Source: Psychrobacter arcticus 273-4
GTDB taxonomy: Bacteria > Pseudomonadota > Gammaproteobacteria > Pseudomonadales > Moraxellaceae
NCBI RefSeq assembly: GCF_000012305.1
Contig: NC_007204.1
Location: forward strand, 496,001-560,000
Length of the DNA: 64,000 bases
Reading direction: 5' to 3'
Numbering within the stretch: the stretch's first letter is position 1; the number at the start of each line of letters is the position of its first letter. Both the position numbers and the translations under genes were made by a program. Positions 20,806 through 30,065 of the stretch are shown here, one piece after another. Below the pieces are notes generated by a model that searched no databases, had not been told where the DNA came from, and saw only the letters and a list, made by a program, of their open reading frames with translations.

Positions 20806-21165
20806 ATGATAGACGGAATTTGGTGGCTGGTCATATTGATAGCAGTTGTCATTGGATTGTGGTTGTTTGCAAAATCACGTTCGCCAAATAATTTACATGA
20901 CATAAAGTCAAAAGATAAGAAGAAACCGATCAATGACGCGTTACAAAAGACAGCAAAGATGATTAAGCAGTACTTTCCTGATTATGGCGTTACGCGAAAG
21001 GGCAGTCATTTGCTCATCAATCGACAAAATACAAAAATTGCCATGATTACGATTGACCCCAAGCTTGCTGCCAGTCAACGTCGCTTAGGGGATATACCGG
21101 TATTTAATTATCATCGTGTACCTAGCCGCACGCAATTGGATGCCAACCTGCAAGAGGCAGAATGA
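20806..21165 (+). CDS. Small membrane-anchored protein of unknown function
   Basis: A 119-residue protein with one N-terminal membrane segment (WWLVILIAVVIGLWLFA). A Lys-rich stretch (SKDKKKPINDALQKTAK) leads to a basic soluble part (YFPDYGVTRKGSHLLINRQN). This implies an inner-membrane anchor with the C-terminus in the cytoplasm by the positive-inside rule. I do not recognise the family. It is downstream of the TPM genes but separated from them by about 190 bp holding an opposing short ORF. Confidence 0.65.
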   Translation: MIDGIWWLVILIAVVIGLWLFAKSRSPNNLHDIKSKDKKKPINDALQKTAKMIKQYFPDYGVTRKGSHLLINRQNTKIAMITIDPKLAASQRRLGDIPVFNYHRVPSRTQLDANLQEAE

Positions 21166-21239
21166 AGGTTGCACGTACTCAAAAGAATCATGAGTTATGC
21201 ATCAATAACAGCGCTATCGCTGTTGTGAGTCACTGCTAT

Positions 21240-21446
21240 TTAAGGCGTGGTTTTTGCTAGTTGTTTATTAAAATTGAGCAGTCCCAAAAATGCGCGACTT
21301 TCTTTGAAGTCGGCTTCGATAACCCCTGCATCAGTGACAATTCTTATATCTGTATGTGCCGAACGCTCGATTCTATTAAGTAGGCTTAAAGGGGCTATGT
21401 ACGAGCGATGAGTTTTAACGTAAATCTCATCAGAGCTATGACTTTC
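21240..21446 (-). pseudogene. Fragment resembling a LytTR DNA-binding domain
   Basis: A stop-free stretch of about 68 codons without a start codon. It is preceded in frame by TAA at 21447-21449 and ended by TAA at 21240. The translation contains EIYVKTHRSYIAPLSLLNRI and later TDAGVIEADFKESRAFLG. The core KTHRSYI-x-L is characteristic of LytTR output domains of response regulators (AlgR/LytR type). The receiver domain and start are missing, so this is a decayed remnant. Identification rests on one motif. Confidence 0.45.
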
Positions 21447-21865
21447 TTACCTGCCATGTCTGTAACTCACCTATATACCTGATATAATTTTGAGCGCTTT
21501 ACTAAATATTTATTTATCCTTGCTCAACAAACAATAAGATAATTCCATGACCAAAAACTTCTCTCAAACAGCGGCTTTTATCTGGTCAGTTGCTGATCTA
21601 TTACGTGGTGACTTTAAGCAATCTCAATATGGTCGCATCATCCTACCATTCACACTATTGCGCCGCCTAGAGTGCGTACTAGAAGAGACCAAAGCAGCTG
21701 TGGTTGCTGAGAACCAGCGTATCGCTGATATGGGTTTGCCTGAGGAAGCGCAAGAGAAGTTCTTGATACGTGCCAGCAAGCGACCGTTCTACAATATCTC
21801 GCCCATGGATCTAAGCAAGATGGGTCAAAGTGATATCAAGGATAACTTAAATACTTATATTCAAT

Positions 21866-22845
21866 ACCCCACTCTCAACTTCGAAAGTGATTGAAAAAAG
21901 AAGAGCATCTCACTAATCTATTGTTTTCGACCAAGAATACAACGGAGTCATGAGATGCCCATAGACGAATTTATCATCAATATCTATTTAATGGTAGAGC
22001 AATATTACAAAATAGTCGTTACTGAACCCTTGCGAGGTGCAGGTTACGCGCCAAAGCTGAGTGATCCTGAGATCATTTGCATGGAACTGGTCGGTGAATT
22101 TTTAAACCTTGATCAAGACAAACAGATTTGGCAATATTTTACCCAGCACTGGCAAGCCTGGTTTCCAGCCATAGGCTCATATCCTAACTTCGCAAAGCAT
22201 TGCGCGAATCTGTGGCAAGTCAAACAGCGGATACAAGATAACGTCAGTCAACTTGAGGGCCGTGACAACATCCATTTTATGGATGGTTTTCCGATACCCG
22301 TCTGTCATTATGGACGCGCTTATCGGCATAAAAACTATCAAGACTTAGCGGCTTTTAGCTACTGTGCGGCTAAGCAAGAGAGGTACTATGGCTTTGAAGG
22401 ACATTTGCTTGTTAACTTATCGGGCATGATTAAAGGCTTTACCTTTGCTCCTGCCAATGTTGATGAAAGAGCGGTTGCGCCTGATATTACTGACAATATC
22501 TATGGTTTGCTCGGCGCTGATAAAGGGTATATCAGCCCTAGTCTCACTCAGTACTACGACGCTCAAGGAGTGGATTTACAAACGCCACTCAGAGCTAACA
22601 TGAAAGAGGATAGACCCAAACCTGTGGTAAAACGGCTAATGAAAGCCCGCCGTATCGTTGAAACAGTCATTGGTCAGCTATCAGAACGATTTAATATACA
22701 AAGGGTACGAGCAAGAGATTTATGGCATTTGTCTCATCGATTGATTCGTAAAATTCTGTCACATAATCTATGCTTTGTACTCAACAAAAAACTTGGTAAC
22801 CCGCCACTTCAGTTTGAATTGCTTATTTCAAGTTGAGAGTGGGGT
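21866..22845 (+). mobile_element. IS982-family insertion sequence, copy 2
   Basis: The same 980-bp element as at 15838-16817, with perfect terminal repeats ACCCCACTCTCAACTT and a 7-bp duplication ATTCAAT at 21859-21865 and 22846-22852. Inserted in the sense orientation within hsdM. Confidence 0.95.
21955..22836 (+). CDS. IS982-family transposase (copy 2)
   Basis: A 293-residue transposase identical in sequence to that at 15927-16808, with the same candidate acidic residues (FMDGF, LLGADKG, IVETVIG). Identity of the two copies together with intact target duplications indicates very recent transposition. It may be transcribed from the hsd promoter as well as its own. Confidence 0.95.
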   Translation: MPIDEFIINIYLMVEQYYKIVVTEPLRGAGYAPKLSDPEIICMELVGEFLNLDQDKQIWQYFTQHWQAWFPAIGSYPNFAKHCANLWQVKQRIQDNVSQLEGRDNIHFMDGFPIPVCHYGRAYRHKNYQDLAAFSYCAAKQERYYGFEGHLLVNLSGMIKGFTFAPANVDERAVAPDITDNIYGLLGADKGYISPSLTQYYDAQGVDLQTPLRANMKEDRPKPVVKRLMKARRIVETVIGQLSERFNIQRVRARDLWHLSHRLIRKILSHNLCFVLNKKLGNPPLQFELLISS

Positions 22846-24956
22846 ATTCAATCCTTCTCTAAAGACGCGCGTGAGATATTCGAGCATTTTAAATTTGAAG
22901 AGTTCGTCGGTCAGCTAGCCGATGCCAACTTACTGTATAAAGTGGTGCAGAAGTTTGCCAATACTGACCTAAGTCCTGAAGCTATCTCCAATCATGAAAT
23001 GGGTTTTGTGTTTGAAGAGCTGATTCGCCGTTTTGCTGAGAGTTCTAACGAAACGGCAGGGGAGCACTTTACCCCGCGCGATATCGTGCGCCTGACCACC
23101 TCGTTGGTATTTATGGAAGATGATGACGCGCTGACCAAAGACGGCATTATTCGCACCATTTATGACCCAACGGCGGGCACGGGCGGCTTCTTATCCTCTG
23201 GTATGGAATACGTGCTAGAGCTGAACCCTGATGCGGTCATGCGTACCTATGGTCAAGAGCTAAACCCTGAGTCTTATGCCATCTGTAAAGCCGACATGCT
23301 GATCAAAGGGCAAGAGGTCAATAACATTAAGCTGGGCAATACTTTATCTAGTGATCAGCTGGCAGGTGAGAAGTTTGACTACATGCTATCGAATCCGCCA
23401 TTTGGGGTGGACTGGAAAAAGATATCCGGCGAGATCAATGACGAACATCAGCAAAAAGGCTTTGACGGTCGTTTTGGCGCTGGCTTACCGCGGGTGTCTG
23501 ATGGCTCGCTATTGTTCCTGATGCACTTGCTGAGCAAGATGCGTCCGATCGTTAGTAATAACGAGCAAGCGACAGACAACAGCACTCAAAACAGCAACCA
23601 AGGCAGCCGTATCGGTATCATCTTAAATGGTTCACCGCTATTCACGGGCGGCGCAGGTAGTGGCGAGAGTGAGATTCGCCGTTATATCTTAGAGGCCGAT
23701 TTACTAGAAGCCATCATCGCCTTGCCAAACGATATGTTCTATAACACGGGTATCGCTACCTATGTATGGATATTAAGCAATAAGAAAGCGAGCGAGCGTC
23801 ACGGTAAAGTGCAATTGATTGATGGTAGTAACCTATACAGCAAGATGCGTAAATCACTTGGCTCAAAGCGTAATGAGATGAGCGATGACGATATCAAGAC
23901 CATTATCCGTAGCTTTGGTGACTTTGAAGTGGTTGATGCTCGCGTACTAGATAAGCCAGAAGAGGTGAAGTCTAACCGTGGCCGTCAGTCTGCCAATCCT
24001 AAGATTGAGGCTGCCAAGACCTTTGCCAGTAAGATATTTGCCACTCATGAGTTTGGCTATCGCCGTATCACCATTGAGCGTCCGCTACGTTTATCCGCTC
24101 AGTTATCTGACAGTGCCATTGATAGCCTACGTTATGCGCCTAAACCGTTTGATATGGTCATGCCAGCGCTGTATGAGGCATTTGGTAATGACTGGACGAC
24201 TGACTGGACGACTGATAGTGACAGTAATAACGGTAATAGCAGTAACAACTACGGTGACTTATCAGCGGTCAACCTAGAAGCGCGAGCGATGATCAAGGCG
24301 GACTTTAGCGAGCTGAAAGAAAGCCAAATTAAAGACGTGCTTGATGCCAAACTCTGGCAGGATCAGTTAGAAATCATGAATAAAGCCAAATCTTTGCAAG
24401 CGGTCATTCATAAAGAGCGGGGCGACAGCCAATTCGATGATTTTAATGAGTTTGAAAAAGTGTTCAAACAAGCGTTAAAAGAGGCTGATGTTAATCTTGA
24501 TACCAAAGAAAAGAAACAGCTGTTAGACGCTATCACTTGGAAAAACCCTGAAGCAGAACCGGTCATCAAAAAAGCGCTCAAGGTTGCCAATCCGCTCTAT
24601 GGTGCGTTTAGCTATACCGATCCTGCCAACTCAGACAAGCCAGCCAAAATAGTAGAGTTCCAAACAGATAGTGATTTGCGCGATTATGAAAACGTGCCGC
24701 TCAATCCTGAGGTCACTACCACTGAGCTAATTGAAAGTTATTTCGCCCGTGAAGTGCAGCCGCATGTGCCTGATGCGTGGATAAATGCGGATAAGACCGA
24801 TGCTATCGATGAAGAGATCGGTATCGTGGGCTATGAGATACCGTTTAACCGCCATTTCTATGTGTATGAGCCACCGCGTCCGTTACAAGATATTGATGCA
24901 GACTTGGATGCGGTCAGTAGCGAGATTATGCAGTTATTGGGTGAGGTGCATTCGTA

Positions 24957-26330
24957 ATGGCTGAATTGGTAACGAAGTATCAGCGGTATGCAGAATATAA
25001 GGATTCGGGTGTTGAGTGGTTGGGGAAGATTCCAAGTCACTGGGAGCTTAGTAAGCTTAGATATATGTTTTCGTTTGGTCGAGGTTTAACTATAACTAAA
25101 GCAGACCTCTTAGATACTGGTGTACCTTGTGTAAATTATGGAGAAGTTCATTCAAAATATGGTTTCGAGGTTGATCCAAAGAGACATTATTTAAAGTGTG
25201 TTGATGAAGGGTATTTACAGTCATCTCCTTATGCTTTGCTTACTCAAGGCGATTTAGTATTTGCTGATACTTCTGAGGATATAGAAGGTTCAGGAAACTT
25301 TACCCAGTTAGTTAGTGATGATTTAATTTTTGCTGGTTATCACACAGTTATTGCTCGCCCTTTTGATCGTCAATGTAGTCGCTTTTATGCCTATTTAATG
25401 GATTCTAAGGAAATAAGAACTCAAGTTAGACACATGGTAAAAGGCGTTAAAGTTTTTAGTATTACCCAGTCTATTTTGAAAGGGGTTAGGATTTGGTTGC
25501 CATCTTTAGATGAAAGAGAAACTATAGCCAACTTCCTCGACTTTGAAACCGCCCAAATCGACACCTTAATTGATAAGCAGAAAACCCTTATTCAATTGTT
25601 AAAAGAAAAGCGCCAAGCCGTGATCAGTCATGCGGTGACCAAAGGCTTAAATCCTGACGCGCCGTTGAAAGACTCTGGTGTTGAATGGTTGGGGGAAGTG
25701 CCTGAGCATTGGGGTGTTTCTAAATTAAAATACTTGATAAGTGAGCCTCTACAGTATGGTGCTAATGAAGCTGCAGAAGATGTTGATAAAACTCAACCAA
25801 GATTTGTAAGAATAACGGATGTGTTGCCTAATGGTAATTTGAAAGATGATACTTTTAGGTCACTACCTCAAGAAATTGCCGAGCCATATATGTTAATGGA
25901 TGGTGACGTACTGCTGGCTAGAAGTGGTGGAACTGTGGGGAAAAGTTTTATTTATAGAGATTCATGGGGTAAGTGCTGTTTTGCAGGTTATCTGATAAAA
26001 GCGAAAATTGATGAAGAGATAACTCCGGCAGAGTGGTTTTATTTAAACACGCTAACTGACTTTTATTGGAAGTGGATTGAAAGTATTCAAATTCAAGCTA
26101 CGATTCAAAACGTCAGTGCAGATAAGTATAACTCGTTCGTTATTGCTGTACCGCCTCTAGAAGAGAGTTATAAGATTATTTCTTATATCAACTATAATTT
26201 AGAGGTTTTTGATACGTTAGTAATGAAAGCAGAACAAGCCATCCAACTGATGCAAGAACGCCGCACTGCCTTAATTTCCGCTGCCGTCACGGGAAAAATT
26301 GACGTGCGGGGTTGGGTTGCGCCTGAATAA
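24957..26330 (+). CDS. hsdS: Type I restriction-modification specificity subunit HsdS
   Basis: HsdS recognises the bipartite DNA target for the HsdR/M complex. The 457 residues show two target-recognition domains, each introduced by KDSGVEWLG (near residues 17 and 240). Each ends in a helical conserved region (FLDFETAQIDTLIDKQK ... LLKEKRQAVISHAVTKG, and MQERRTALISAAVTGKIDV), which is the standard duplicated design. The ATG overlaps the hsdM stop as TAATG, implying translational coupling. The TRD segments are visibly more AT-rich than the conserved helices, as usual for exchangeable domains. It appears intact, but its partner HsdM is disrupted. Confidence 0.93.
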   Translation: MAELVTKYQRYAEYKDSGVEWLGKIPSHWELSKLRYMFSFGRGLTITKADLLDTGVPCVNYGEVHSKYGFEVDPKRHYLKCVDEGYLQSSPYALLTQGDLVFADTSEDIEGSGNFTQLVSDDLIFAGYHTVIARPFDRQCSRFYAYLMDSKEIRTQVRHMVKGVKVFSITQSILKGVRIWLPSLDERETIANFLDFETAQIDTLIDKQKTLIQLLKEKRQAVISHAVTKGLNPDAPLKDSGVEWLGEVPEHWGVSKLKYLISEPLQYGANEAAEDVDKTQPRFVRITDVLPNGNLKDDTFRSLPQEIAEPYMLMDGDVLLARSGGTVGKSFIYRDSWGKCCFAGYLIKAKIDEEITPAEWFYLNTLTDFYWKWIESIQIQATIQNVSADKYNSFVIAVPPLEESYKIISYINYNLEVFDTLVMKAEQAIQLMQERRTALISAAVTGKIDVRGWVAPE

Positions 26331-26401
26331 ATGACTTTGACGTACTTTAAATCCTTATATTGTAAATGATTTTATTTTAATCAATCGAATAAAAACATGG
26401 A

Positions 26402-26456
26402 CAATAAAAAGCCCCTAGTCTTATGATCCAACCACATGGATTGGTAAAACTAGGGG
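26402..26456 (-). terminator. Long hairpin with T-run on the minus strand
   Basis: CCCCTAGT and ACTAGGGG form an 8-bp outer stem, with a second inner pairing (ATCCA/TGGAT). In the minus direction it is followed by CTTTTTATT, so it can act as an intrinsic terminator for the ADH-like remnant or as a boundary hairpin after hsdS. Confidence 0.6.
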
Positions 26457-26538
26457 AGTTGTTGCGTACCCTTATACAGAGATGACCTAACTCTATCAAT
26501 TTTTCAGCTGCCTATAGTCTTAAACCTTTAAAAGCAGT

Positions 26539-26829
26539 CTATAAAAAACAGTCAAAATTAGTATTAATATAAACGGACTTAACATGACCGATATTACCTA
26601 CGACGCGTAAATTGGCGGCGCTAATAACCCCTATATTATTACCAACCGTGGTTTGAATATGACCTTGATTGATTAGGTTAGAAACACGGTTTAATAATGG
26701 GCCTTGCGCTTCCATGTCTGCTACTTGAAACAGCGAGCGGGCAAACATGAATTCCCAATAGAATGATAAGCTTTTTAATTTGATTTTAATAATGTTTAAA
26801 TCGACCCGTCCTAAAATAAGTCGATACAT
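26539..26829 (-). pseudogene. C-terminal remnant of a zinc-type alcohol dehydrogenase / quinone oxidoreductase
   Basis: A 96-codon frame. The part KLKSLSFYWEFMFARSLFQ ... MEAQGPLLNRVSNLI ... TTVGNNIGVISAANLR resembles the C-terminus of medium-chain zinc-type alcohol dehydrogenase family members. The catalytic and Rossmann domains are absent. The last 20 or so codons (HVKSVYINTN...) are antisense to a segment that resembles the sequence just before hsdR, so the original end of the gene is gone. Confidence 0.6.
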
Positions 26830-26983
26830 TTTATTTAGCCTTGGCGTTTATCGGTTACGGCGCATCGTATATTTTCTTTACTGCCTTATCAACGTAATTA
26901 ACTTCTCTAAACCTCTCATTAGTAACAACGCTTGTTGTTCCTAATTTTGATAATTGAATAAGTAGTTATTTAAAGTTTATATT

Positions 26984-26997
26984 TGAACGACCGTTCA
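26984..26997. promoter_or_regulatory. Palindromic operator-like site upstream of the GST gene
   Basis: TGAACGACCGTTCA, a perfect 14-bp palindrome about 118 bp before the glutathione transferase start. Its size and composition are typical of TetR-type operators. No TetR gene is present nearby, so the regulator, if any, is encoded elsewhere or was lost. Confidence 0.4.
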
Positions 26998-27114
26998 TTT
27001 ATGATTATAGTGGTTCTAACATCAAACAATAAAGAAATTGTTCAACGCACGACTCAAGCCCTTTATTACTTTTATAGTTACCAAACCAATATTTTTATAT
27101 AATAGGATAACACT

Positions 27115-27795
27115 ATGCTTAAGTTTTATTTTCACCAAACCCCAAACCCGTTGAAAGTGGCCGCTTTTCTCGAAGAGACTGGCTTGCCGTATGAAGTGGT
27201 TGCTGTAGACACTTTAAAAGGTGAGCAGCACACACCTGAATACCGCGCTATTAACCCGAATGGTAAAACACCGGCAATTGAAGACGATGGCATGCGTGTG
27301 TTTGATTCGACTGCTATCTTAATGTACCTTTCTGAGAAAACGGGAAAATTAGCAGGAAAGCCGGAAGATCGCGGTGAGATGCTATCGTGGTTACTGTTTC
27401 TAGCGACAGGCCTTGGACCTTTTTCTGGTCAATCCGTTCATTTTAGACATAAAGCGCCAGAAAAAATACCTTATGCTATCAATCGCTATCTTCGTGAAGC
27501 CGAACGTCATTATGAAGTGCTCGATACCCACATGGAAGGCCGCGAGTATATCGTTGGCGACGAGTATTCAATTGCAGATATTTCAGCATGGGGCTGGATT
27601 GACAAGGCAACATTCGTATTAGGCGAAGAGGGTTTAGAGAATTATCCCAATCTAAAGCGCTGGTTTGCAAACGTAAATGCACGTCCTACGATAGAAAAAG
27701 CACGCGCTCTTGCTAAAAATATCGAGTTTAAGACTGAATTTGATGACGTTGCCGCACGGGCGCTATATCCACAAAATTTCGATAAAAAAGCCTAA
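27115..27795 (+). CDS. Glutathione S-transferase family protein
   Basis: A 226-residue cytosolic GST. The N-terminal thioredoxin-like domain (LKFYFHQTPNPLKVAAFLEE, NPNGKTPAIEDDG, VFDSTAILMYLSEKTG) holds the glutathione site, including the cis-Pro in KTPAI and the Ser in FDSTAI. The C-terminal helical domain contains IVGDEYSIADISAWGWI. The arrangement is closest to the YghU/YfcG (Ure2p-like) group. A GGATAACACT site precedes the ATG. It lies in the insert between hsdS and hsdR; an operator-like palindrome lies upstream. Confidence 0.9.
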   Translation: MLKFYFHQTPNPLKVAAFLEETGLPYEVVAVDTLKGEQHTPEYRAINPNGKTPAIEDDGMRVFDSTAILMYLSEKTGKLAGKPEDRGEMLSWLLFLATGLGPFSGQSVHFRHKAPEKIPYAINRYLREAERHYEVLDTHMEGREYIVGDEYSIADISAWGWIDKATFVLGEEGLENYPNLKRWFANVNARPTIEKARALAKNIEFKTEFDDVAARALYPQNFDKKA

Positions 27796-27802
27796 TCACT
27801 AG

Positions 27803-28110
27803 GGTCTGTTGAACATTCATAATTTCAACCAGAGATAAGCACAAGCCAAAGCCACGGTATTTTCATAACTTTGCTTGAGTTTATCAAATCTGGTTGCAAC
27901 CGCTCTGTAGTTTTTGAACTTAGCGAAAGCATTCTCTACTAAGTGGCGAGCCTTGTACAAGTGCCAGTCCATATGGTTGTTGGTGGACTTAGTGTTCATC
28001 TTTGAGCATGGTGCGAGGCATAGCAAACGAAGTCTTTTTTGTGTGAGAACTTAAAGATTACTCGTTTGCTATTTTTTTGTCAGCAATTTATTCCCAATGT
28101 TCAACACGCC
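27803..28110 (-). mobile_element. Internally deleted IS5-family element, copy 1
   Basis: Ends GGTCTGTTGAACATT and, inverted, GGCGTGTTGAACATT, flanked by CTAG and TTAG (YTAR-type targets typical of the IS427 group). Only 308 bp remain. The transposase frame keeps its start context and C-terminal part (KSTNNHMDWHLYKARHLVE) but lost roughly 400 bp between them, which also shifts the frame. Compared with copy 2 at 31561-32183, it keeps a C-terminal region that copy 2 lacks. It may be mobilised in trans. Confidence 0.8.
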
Positions 28111-28326
28111 TTAGTGTAAATGCAGACTAATACACTCTTATGTAAAAAAAGGTAAAAGTGATTATTAAGAAAATCTCGGCTAAAGATATTAAAATGATTC
28201 TTGGCCCGTAACCCTAAGGATAATGCAGTGAAATAAACCAAATCTAGAGCAACGAGTCTCTCCGTACTGTGTTTATAGTGAATGTGTTATTATTTACGGC
28301 ATTACATGAATTTCTGGAAATAATCT

Positions 28327-29019
28327 GTGCTATCACATCGCTCAAATGAAAAGGAAATTCTCGATTTAGGTCCGGGCAACTACACTGCGGAAGAATTTAC
28401 TCATTGTCAAAAAATGCTATATCGCATCAATAAAATTCTCGGATTCTTTCACGGGACAGTGAATGTTTTAAAGAAAGGTGGGGAAAAAGCGCATGTGATG
28501 GACGTTGGTTGTGGCGCAGGCTTATTTATTCTTAATCTCAGTCGCTATTTTCCAAAGATGACATTCCATGGCATTGATATCTCGTCTGAAGCGATTGATA
28601 TGGCCAATCATGAAAAGTCTGTATTTGCATCGGATACCTCAAATGTGAAATTTGAGAAAATGGCTGAGCCCAACTTAACATTTGGCGAAAACAGTGTTGA
28701 TGTCATTTTGGCAACCATGGTTTGCCACCACATGAGCAACGAAGAGATTATTGAATTTTTCAAACAAGCACTACACACCACAAAAGATAAAGTCATCATT
28801 AATGATTTGCACCGCAACATCATTGCCTATGGGTTTTATCGCCTTTTCAGTCCAATCTTATTTCGCAATAGGCTCATCACCTATGATGGTCTTATCTCGA
28901 TAAAACGCGGTTTTATCCGTCAAGAATTAATTACCCTGTTAGAACAAGCTGGCATGAAACACTACCAAGTTAAATGGTGTTTCCCATTTCGTTGGAGGGT
29001 TATCATTTGGAAGAAGTAG
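28327..29019 (+). CDS. Class I SAM-dependent methyltransferase
   Basis: A 230-residue methyltransferase with the AdoMet motif VMDVGCGAGLFILNLSRYFP (about residues 59-78), the acidic-end motif FHGIDISSEAI and a post-motif DVILATMVCHHM. The GTG at 28327 is the first start after an in-frame TAA, with a weak GGAAA upstream. Its last four codons overlap the next gene, so the two are coupled. Together with the flavoprotein and the type III polyketide synthase it forms a small biosynthetic set resembling the Streptomyces srs phenolic-lipid operon in enzyme types only. The substrate is unknown. Confidence 0.82.
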   Translation: MLSHRSNEKEILDLGPGNYTAEEFTHCQKMLYRINKILGFFHGTVNVLKKGGEKAHVMDVGCGAGLFILNLSRYFPKMTFHGIDISSEAIDMANHEKSVFASDTSNVKFEKMAEPNLTFGENSVDVILATMVCHHMSNEEIIEFFKQALHTTKDKVIINDLHRNIIAYGFYRLFSPILFRNRLITYDGLISIKRGFIRQELITLLEQAGMKHYQVKWCFPFRWRVIIWKK

Positions 29020-30065
29020 TCATTATCGGCGGTGGCGTTGCGGGACTATCGTGCCTAAATGCCTTGCTGGATCAAGGTATATCGGCGCTTTTAATCGAAG
29101 GCTCAACCATCGGCACACCTAAAATGTGTGGCGAATTCTTAGCACCGATTGCGGCACAGCAACTACAGCTTTGGGACGTTGATCCTCTTATCCCCATTCC
29201 TCATGCCGCATTTTATGCTGGAATCAGGCAATTAGATATTCACTTCACCAAGCCTTCTGCTGCCATATCAAGAAGTGACGTTGAGCTAAAGTTAGCGGCA
29301 CGAGCGCGCAGACTGGGTGGACGCATACGCGAAAACACCTATTTAGAGTACACAACACCAGCCACTGAGAGAACGCCATTTTATTTCAAATTATCCACTG
29401 GTGAAATCATTGAGGCTAAAAGTGCTTTTTTTGCAACGGGTAAACTTAGCAACAACAAAGACAATAAAAAAATTGCGCTGCCCTATTTTGGTTTCAAATT
29501 GCATTTTTCCCATACCGAAAATGATCATAGTCTTAAAATGTTCAGTCTGGATAAAGCTTATTTGGGAATTGTTCCGATCACCGAGACAATAAGTAACTGT
29601 GCCTGTTTGGCAAAACGAGAAGCGGTTGATGCTGCAACTTCTCCAGAGGAACACTTTAGGCATCTAACACAATCTCATCCTGTGCTTAAAAAAATATTCA
29701 CCCCGCTTGATCTTAGCGCTATCGATATTCTGTCGGGGCGCGCTCCTGCATTTACTCAAAAAAAACCGCCTAACTGGCCTAACAGCTACTGGATAGGGGA
29801 TACATTAGCGTCGCTTTACCCTGCTATTGGCTCTGGATTTGCACATAGTGTTGATAGTGCTATTCAAGCTGTGCAGTCTTACTTAAAACAACAACCTAAG
29901 CTCTATCGGATCAACTATTCGAAATCGATTAAAACAAAAGTACTATTAGGGAACGTATTTAACGCCGCATTACTGCAACCAAAGGTGGGTCAATTGGCTC
30001 TTCCTTTACTGAAACGATCACCTAAGCTGGTGAACCTTGTACTCAAAAAGCTTGATTATGTTTAA
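29007..30065 (+). CDS. FAD-dependent oxidoreductase / monooxygenase-like flavoprotein
   Basis: A flavoprotein of about 352 residues with an N-terminal dinucleotide-binding motif (VVIIGGGVAGLSCLNALLDQ) and the C-terminal FAD segment YWIGDTLASLYPAIGSGFAH, as in geranylgeranyl-reductase / PHBH-like enzymes. The start is likely TTG 29007, six bases after GGAGGG and overlapping the methyltransferase end; an ATG at 28974 would add 11 residues lacking homology. The 3' end overlaps the convergent polyketide synthase gene by four bases. Possible role: hydroxylation or reduction of the polyketide product. This is inference. Confidence 0.82.
   Translation: MEEVVIIGGGVAGLSCLNALLDQGISALLIEGSTIGTPKMCGEFLAPIAAQQLQLWDVDPLIPIPHAAFYAGIRQLDIHFTKPSAAISRSDVELKLAARARRLGGRIRENTYLEYTTPATERTPFYFKLSTGEIIEAKSAFFATGKLSNNKDNKKIALPYFGFKLHFSHTENDHSLKMFSLDKAYLGIVPITETISNCACLAKREAVDAATSPEEHFRHLTQSHPVLKKIFTPLDLSAIDILSGRAPAFTQKKPPNWPNSYWIGDTLASLYPAIGSGFAHSVDSAIQAVQSYLKQQPKLYRINYSKSIKTKVLLGNVFNAALLQPKVGQLALPLLKRSPKLVNLVLKKLDYV

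Larger units (their letters stand above)
21547..24957 (+). pseudogene. hsdM: Type I restriction-modification methyltransferase subunit HsdM, interrupted by an IS
   Basis: HsdM methylates adenine in type I R-M complexes and is needed for both modification and restriction. The N-terminal part (21547-21865, [20 protein letters not shown]...) is split from the rest by the IS at 21866-22845 with duplication ATTCAAT. Joining 21865 to 22853 restores a single frame of 807 residues (...[18 protein letters not shown]...). The AdoMet motif is [13 protein letters not shown] and the catalytic motif is NPPFG. The long frame from 22942 still holds both motifs but lacks the N-terminal helical domain. A partly working fragment cannot be excluded, though a functional enzyme seems unlikely. 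hsdS overlaps its end by one base. Confidence 0.93.

Noticed and set aside
22942..24957. An independent intact methyltransferase gene
   Set aside because: It is the 3' part of hsdM; joining it to 21547-21865 after removal of the IS gives the full family-length protein.
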